From Rhodococcus ruber (GTDB lineage Bacteria > Actinomycetota > Actinomycetes > Mycobacteriales > Mycobacteriaceae), in NCBI RefSeq assembly GCF_027270735.1, contig NZ_JAPWIJ010000003.1, positions 186,001 through 250,000 on the forward strand: a stretch of DNA of 64,000 nucleotides. The letters run 5' to 3'. Below the pieces are notes generated by a model. The model made no database searches and had not been told where the DNA came from. It worked only from the letters and a program-made list of their open reading frames with translations. Positions 60,416 through 64,000 of the stretch are shown one piece after another (within the stretch, counting starts at the first letter, position 1; each line of letters begins with the position of its first letter). Both the position numbers and the translations under genes were made by a program.

Positions 60416-60444
60416 TGGACAAAAAGGTATCCCCACGGTAAATA
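60416..60444 (+). promoter_or_regulatory. Promoter of the metal ABC transporter operon
   Basis: TGGACA (60416-60421) and TAAATA (60439-60444) are exactly 17 bp apart. The -10 box is seven bases before the GTG at 60452, so the message may start at the initiation codon. The metal box at 60447-60460 lies across the predicted transcription start. Confidence 0.6.
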
Positions 60445-60446
60445 TT

Positions 60447-60460
60447 TCGGAGTGCCTAAC
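60447..60460 (+). promoter_or_regulatory. Candidate Mn-repressor (MntR) box 1
   Basis: TCGGAGTGCCTAAC shares the pattern T(C/T)GGA(G/T)TGCCTAA with the sequence in front of the DtxR-family gene at the other end of the operon (63129-63142). It lies just downstream of the -10 box and over the start codon. Confidence 0.65.
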
Positions 60461-61414
60461 TTTTTTCTTCGCTCAAGTGGATTTCGCACCCGACGCGGCG
60501 TCGTGAGCTGGGTGGTGGCCGGCCTGCTGGTCGTGGCGTCGACCAGCTGTGCCCGCGCCGTGGGCGACGACGGGCCGGCTGCACTCGACGACGGCAGACC
60601 GCTCGTACTGACGACGTTCACCGTCCTCGCCGATATGGCCGCGAACGTCGCAGGCGAACACCTGCGAGTGGAATCGATCACAAAGCCCGGTGCCGAAATC
60701 CACGGTTACGAACCCACACCGGGAGACCTGCGCACTGCCGAGCAGGCCGAGCTGATCCTGGACAACGGGCTCGGACTCGAATCGTGGTTCGCGAAGTTCG
60801 TCGAACGCGTTCCCGCACCACACGCCGTGGTGAGTGCGGACGTCGAGCCGGTCTACATTCGCGACGATGCCTATGCAGGAAAGGCCAACCCACACGCCTG
60901 GATGTCGCCGGTCGTCGCCGAGACCTACGTGAAGAACATCGCCGATGCGTTCGTCGCACTCGACCCCGCCAACACCGACGACTACCGAGCGAATGCGGTC
61001 GCGTACATCGACCAACTCCGCGAGGTCGGTACCGAACTCGACGCCGATCTCTCCGCACTACCCGAACGTCAGCGTGCACTCGTCAGCTGTGAAGGTGCAT
61101 TCGGCTACCTGGCCCGTGACTTCGACCTGCAGGAGGCCTACCTGTGGCCGGTCAACGCCGAGCAGGAAGGAACGCCGAAGCAGGTGGTGCGCACCATCGA
61201 TTTCGTTCGCGACAACGCTGTACCCGCCGTGTTCTGCGAGTCGACCGTCTCGGACAAGGCGCAGCTGCAGGTCGCCGAGGACACCGGCGCTCGATTCGGG
61301 GGAAAGCTCTACGTCGACTCACTGAGCGACGCGTCCGGCCCCGTACCCACGTACCTGGATCTGCTGCGCTACGACGCACGGTTGATCGCCGACGCACTGG
61401 TAGGAGAACGATGA
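60452..61414 (+). CDS. Metal ABC transporter substrate-binding lipoprotein (Mn-type)
   Basis: A 320-residue TroA/PsaA-family binding protein. The metal ligands read as His in GAEIHGYEPTPGD, His in KANPHAWMSPV, Glu in VFCESTVSD and Asp in LYVDSLSDASGP. This two-His plus two-carboxylate set is typical of Mn/Fe rather than Zn binders. The signal has a basic start (RSSGFRTRR), a hydrophobic core WVVAGLLVVAS and a Cys after ASTS, an imperfect lipobox. The GTG at 60452 was preferred because later starts lose the basic region. Coupled to the ATPase gene by ATGA. Confidence 0.87.
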   Translation: MPNFFLRSSGFRTRRGVVSWVVAGLLVVASTSCARAVGDDGPAALDDGRPLVLTTFTVLADMAANVAGEHLRVESITKPGAEIHGYEPTPGDLRTAEQAELILDNGLGLESWFAKFVERVPAPHAVVSADVEPVYIRDDAYAGKANPHAWMSPVVAETYVKNIADAFVALDPANTDDYRANAVAYIDQLREVGTELDADLSALPERQRALVSCEGAFGYLARDFDLQEAYLWPVNAEQEGTPKQVVRTIDFVRDNAVPAVFCESTVSDKAQLQVAEDTGARFGGKLYVDSLSDASGPVPTYLDLLRYDARLIADALVGER

Positions 61415-62238
61415 CCCGGAAGACTGGGACCCAGCACGACAGGGCCCCGCACGAGAACCGAGCAGCGCTGACGGTCGACACCGTGAACGTCCGGTACCGC
61501 GACGTGGTGGCTCTCGTCGACGCCAGCCTGACTCTCGCGCCAGGCCGGGTGTGCGGGTTGGTCGGCATGAACGGATCGGGCAAGTCGACGCTGTTCAAGG
61601 CCGTCATGGGCGTGGTCAAGCCCAACTCCGGCTCGATCACCGTGTTCGGCGGCGACCCCGCCCAGGCCCGCAAAGCAGGCACTGTCAGCTATGTGCCCCA
61701 GGCGGAATCGGTCGACTGGACGTTCCCGATCAGTGTGCGGGATGTGGTGATGATGGGCCGATACGGAAAGCAGAATCTTCTCCGTACTCCCCGAGCGGCC
61801 GATCGGCGCGCCGTCGACGAGGCCCTCCAGCGCGTCGATCTCGCCGATCTCGCGAACCGACAGATCGGTCAGCTCTCCGGTGGCCAACGCAAGCGCGCGT
61901 TCGTGGCCCGCGCCATCGCCCAGGAGGCGTCGCTGCTCTTGCTCGACGAACCCTTCGCCGGTGTGGACAAGAAGACCGAAGCCACCATCACCCGGCTGCT
62001 CCGCGAACTCGCAGCACACGGCGCCTCGGTGCTCGTGTCCACGCACGATCTTCATGCCCTGCCGGAGCTGTGCGACGAGGCGATCCTGCTGCAGCAACGG
62101 GTGCTGATGCACGGCAGTCCGGTCGAGGTACTTCGCCCCGAGAACCTTGCACTGGCCTTCGGCATAGATCCGTCGAAGGTCGACCAACTCCATGCGGGCA
62201 CCCGGACTCGGGCCACCCGGACCACGGAAGCGAGCTGA
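61411..62238 (+). CDS. Metal ABC transporter ATP-binding protein (Mn-type)
   Basis: A 275-residue ATPase of the Zn/Mn importer family. Walker A is GMNGSGKST, the signature is LSGGQRKRAFVARAI, Walker B is LLLLDEPFAGVD, and the switch histidine is in STHDLHALPE. The ATG overlaps the stop of the binding-protein gene and has a GGAG site. Confidence 0.92.
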   Translation: MTRKTGTQHDRAPHENRAALTVDTVNVRYRDVVALVDASLTLAPGRVCGLVGMNGSGKSTLFKAVMGVVKPNSGSITVFGGDPAQARKAGTVSYVPQAESVDWTFPISVRDVVMMGRYGKQNLLRTPRAADRRAVDEALQRVDLADLANRQIGQLSGGQRKRAFVARAIAQEASLLLLDEPFAGVDKKTEATITRLLRELAAHGASVLVSTHDLHALPELCDEAILLQQRVLMHGSPVEVLRPENLALAFGIDPSKVDQLHAGTRTRATRTTEAS

Positions 62239-62241
62239 ACC

Positions 62242-63114
62242 GTGTATCTGATCGATTTTCTCGTGGACCCACTCGAATACACCTTCATGCAACGGGCGCT
62301 CCTGGTGACCGTCACCGCCTCGATCGTGTGCGCGGTACTGAGTTGTTGGCTCGTCCTCATCGGCTGGTCTCTGATGGGCGACGCGGTCTCGCACGCCGTC
62401 CTGCCCGGTGTCGCGCTGTCGTATCTGCTCGGTGCACCGTTCGCGATCGGGGCGCTACTGTTCGCCCTCATCGCGGTCGGTGCCATCGGAGTCGTTCGCA
62501 ACACCACCATCGTCAAGGAGGACGCCGCCATCGGCGTGGTCTTCACCACGTTGTTCGCGCTCGGCGTCGTCCTGATCTCGAAGTTTCCGAGCCAGATCGA
62601 CCTCAATCACATCCTGTTCGGCAATCTGCTCGGCGTCTCGCAGGCCGACATGGTGCAGGTGTTCGTCCTGGGCGGAATCGCGCTGACCGTCATGATCGTC
62701 AAGCGTCGCGACTTCACGCTCTTCGCCTTCGACCGCACCCAGGCACGCGCCGTCGGAATCAATCCCGCGGTGATCTCGGCCGTGATGCTGACGCTGCTGG
62801 CGCTGACCACCGTGGTCGCACTCCAGGCCGTCGGAGTGATCCTCGTGGTGGCGATGCTCATCACTCCCGGCGCGTCGGCGTACCTGCTCACACACAGCTT
62901 CGGCCGCATGCTGTTGCTGGCACCGCTCATCTCGGTGGGTTGCGCGCTGGTGGGAATCTACGCCAGCTTCTACCTCGACGTGTCCTCCGGAGGCAGCGTC
63001 GTGCTCACCCAAGGACTCGTCTTCGTGCTTGCCTACCTGCTGAGCCCTTCACAGGGCATCGTCGTCCGCGCCCTGCGGCAACGCCGACAGGTGCCGCTGG
63101 CTCCGGCCGGGTGA
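62242..63114 (+). CDS. Metal ABC transporter permease (Mn-type)
   Basis: A 290-residue permease of the ZnuB/MntB family with eight to nine spans. SLMGDAVSHAVLPGVALSYL is the family signature, and LLGVSQADMV and FDRTQARAVGINP follow. The GTG starts three bases after the ATPase stop. It completes the importer; only one permease gene is present. Confidence 0.92.
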   Translation: MYLIDFLVDPLEYTFMQRALLVTVTASIVCAVLSCWLVLIGWSLMGDAVSHAVLPGVALSYLLGAPFAIGALLFALIAVGAIGVVRNTTIVKEDAAIGVVFTTLFALGVVLISKFPSQIDLNHILFGNLLGVSQADMVQVFVLGGIALTVMIVKRRDFTLFAFDRTQARAVGINPAVISAVMLTLLALTTVVALQAVGVILVVAMLITPGASAYLLTHSFGRMLLLAPLISVGCALVGIYASFYLDVSSGGSVVLTQGLVFVLAYLLSPSQGIVVRALRQRRQVPLAPAG

Positions 63115-63128
63115 GATGTCTTTTTCCA

Positions 63129-63142
63129 TTGGATTGCCTAAG
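63129..63142 (+). promoter_or_regulatory. Candidate Mn-repressor (MntR) box 2
   Basis: TTGGATTGCCTAAG matches box 1 at eleven of fourteen positions. It overlaps the TAAGCT -10 element (63139-63144) of the DtxR-family gene, a position that would allow autorepression. Confidence 0.65.
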
Positions 63143-63144
63143 CT
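63139..63144 (+). promoter_or_regulatory. Putative -10 element of the mntR-like gene (leaderless)
   Basis: TAAGCT lies seven bases before the GTG at 63152. This internal promoter would let the regulator be expressed apart from the transporter genes. Confidence 0.5.
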
Positions 63145-63151
63145 CGGCGGC

Positions 63152-63868
63152 GTGGCGCAACAAAGAACCGATCCCGCACCGGCAGACGAGGGCGTCCAGC
63201 TGTCCGCGGTTGCGCAGGACTACCTCAAGGTCATCTGGACGGCCAGTGAATGGAGCGAGGACTCCGTCAGCACCAAGATGCTCTCCGAGCGTATCGGTGT
63301 CTCCGCCTCGACGGTGTCCGAGGCGATTCGCAAGCTGGCCGACCAGGGCATGGTCGACCACGCCCGCTACGGAGCCATCTCACTGACCGAGAAGGGTCGC
63401 CTCGCTGCCATCGGCATGGTGCGTCGGCACCGTCTGATCGAGACCTACCTGGTCCGCGAACTGGGCTACGGCTGGGACGAAGTACACGACGAGGCAGAGA
63501 TTCTCGAACACGCCGTCTCGGACCTGATGATGGACCGGATCGACGCCAAACTGGGCCACCCCGAACGCGATCCGCACGGAGATCCGATTCCGTCGGTGGA
63601 CGGCGCGATCGATACTCCGTCCGCGACCCGCCTGAGCGAGTACCTCGACGGACAGTCCGGCCGAGTCGCCAGAATCTCCGACTCCGATCCGGCGATGCTC
63701 CGCTACTTCGATTCGGTCGGCATCACGCTCGACCTGCCGATCACGGTGATCGAACGACGTGACTACGCCGGTACCGTTGCCATCGAACTCGCGCGGGACG
63801 ATGCCACGGATGCCATCGACCTCGGCCATCGCGCGGCCGAGGCGATATGGATGGTTCCCGTCAGCTGA
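63152..63868 (+). CDS. mntR: DtxR-family manganese-responsive repressor (MntR/SirR-like)
   Basis: A 238-residue repressor with a winged helix (about 35-80, LSERIGVSASTVSEAIRKLA), a metal-binding dimerisation domain (about 85-150) and a C-terminal SH3-like/FeoA-type domain. At the two positions that set metal choice it has Asp23 (QDYLKVI, where DtxR/IdeR have Met10) and Glu116 (VHDEAEILEH, where they have Cys102). Both are the Mn-type residues of MntR. The GTG at 63152 was chosen because an earlier ATG (63116) lies upstream of the box and -10. Place and orientation match Rv2788 (sirR) between ribF and truB. Confidence 0.9.
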   Translation: MAQQRTDPAPADEGVQLSAVAQDYLKVIWTASEWSEDSVSTKMLSERIGVSASTVSEAIRKLADQGMVDHARYGAISLTEKGRLAAIGMVRRHRLIETYLVRELGYGWDEVHDEAEILEHAVSDLMMDRIDAKLGHPERDPHGDPIPSVDGAIDTPSATRLSEYLDGQSGRVARISDSDPAMLRYFDSVGITLDLPITVIERRDYAGTVAIELARDDATDAIDLGHRAAEAIWMVPVS

Positions 63869-63881
63869 TCGCCGGGCCGGT

Positions 63882-64000
63882 TCAGTGCCCGCGCAAGGTC
63901 GCGGGCCGCACGACCATGACCGAACTGGCGCGCTTGCCCTTCTCCTGAAGCAGAGCGATGGTGTGACCGGTCGGATCGACGGCCGCGTACACCCCATCGA
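63882..64000 (-). CDS. truB: tRNA pseudouridine(55) synthase, C-terminal fragment
   Basis: Only the last 38 codons are in the window. The frame reads [20 protein letters not shown] and ends [12 protein letters not shown] before TGA, matching the C-terminal PUA-like region of actinobacterial TruB. The 5' part lies beyond the window edge. It converges on mntR with 13 bases between them, as in M. tuberculosis (Rv2788 and Rv2793c are close). Confidence 0.85.
   Translation of the reverse strand, partial: DGVYAAVDPTGHTIALLQEKGKRASSVMVVRPATLRGH

Noticed and set aside
60503-61414. Shorter start (GTG 60503) for the metal-binding lipoprotein
   Set aside because: It would remove the basic n-region of the signal peptide, and no ribosome site precedes it.

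Overview
The window is high-GC, gene-dense actinobacterial chromosome, most like a Rhodococcus or a close mycolic-acid-producing relative. This rests on recalled protein similarity and gene order, with no database search. The order ftsK, RNase J, dapA, thyX, dapB, M16 protease, pnp, rpsO, ribF, DtxR-family repressor, truB follows the Mycobacterium tuberculosis Rv2748c-Rv2793c stretch. A complete nuo operon and several accessory blocks lie inside that frame. I see no rRNA, tRNA, CRISPR array, insertion sequence or prophage; the block reads as ordinary core chromosome.

Layout. 1-8 kb: ftsK with a strong terminator, a TIGR03085 protein, a divergent TSUP permease, and rnj-dapA-thyX. 8-13 kb: a small ribbon-helix-helix-like gene behind a striking TGACGTCA palindrome, zwf, a YcaQ-type DNA glycosylase, and an OFA-family MFS carrier with a coupled 38-residue partner. 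13-18 kb: an alpha/beta hydrolase, a flavodoxin-like protein and a membrane protein following dapB, then an orphan ABC ATPase and a zinc alcohol dehydrogenase. 18-27 kb: one minus-strand run of aldehyde dehydrogenase, APC permease, GMC oxidoreductase (a choline-to-betaine type set), a cNMP/CBS/DUF294 protein and a GH63-type glucosidase, closed by a terminator. 27-30.4 kb: small genes, including a secreted YdcF-like protein behind a 9-bp-phased repeat array resembling MtrA sites.

30.4-45.9 kb: all fourteen nuoA-N genes on the minus strand, nearly all overlapping by 1-8 bases. A divergent aquaporin lies beyond, with two CRP/GlxR-like palindromes between it and nuoA. 46.9-54.4 kb: a receiver-like protein (the position of Rv3143 near nuo in M. 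tuberculosis), a lipoprotein, an Rv1747-like FHA-FHA-ABC exporter, a ComB-family phosphatase whose 3' end carries a frame-shifting 13-bp duplication, a polyprenol-phosphate mannosyltransferase, an SDR, a PlsC-like acyltransferase and a TetR regulator. 55-60 kb: M16 protease, pnp, rpsO, ribF. 60.4-63.9 kb: a metal ABC importer (binding protein, ATPase, permease) followed by its likely Mn-responsive repressor; both transcription units carry the same box. The 3' end of truB closes the window.

Two themes cut across the window. Many first genes have a TANNNT -10 element 6-7 bases before an ATG/GTG start with no Shine-Dalgarno, the pattern of leaderless mRNAs. Several promoters also carry readable operators (TGACGTCA palindrome, Mn box, CRP-like sites, MtrA-like array, TetR palindrome). 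These predicted regulatory sites are the most testable new content here.
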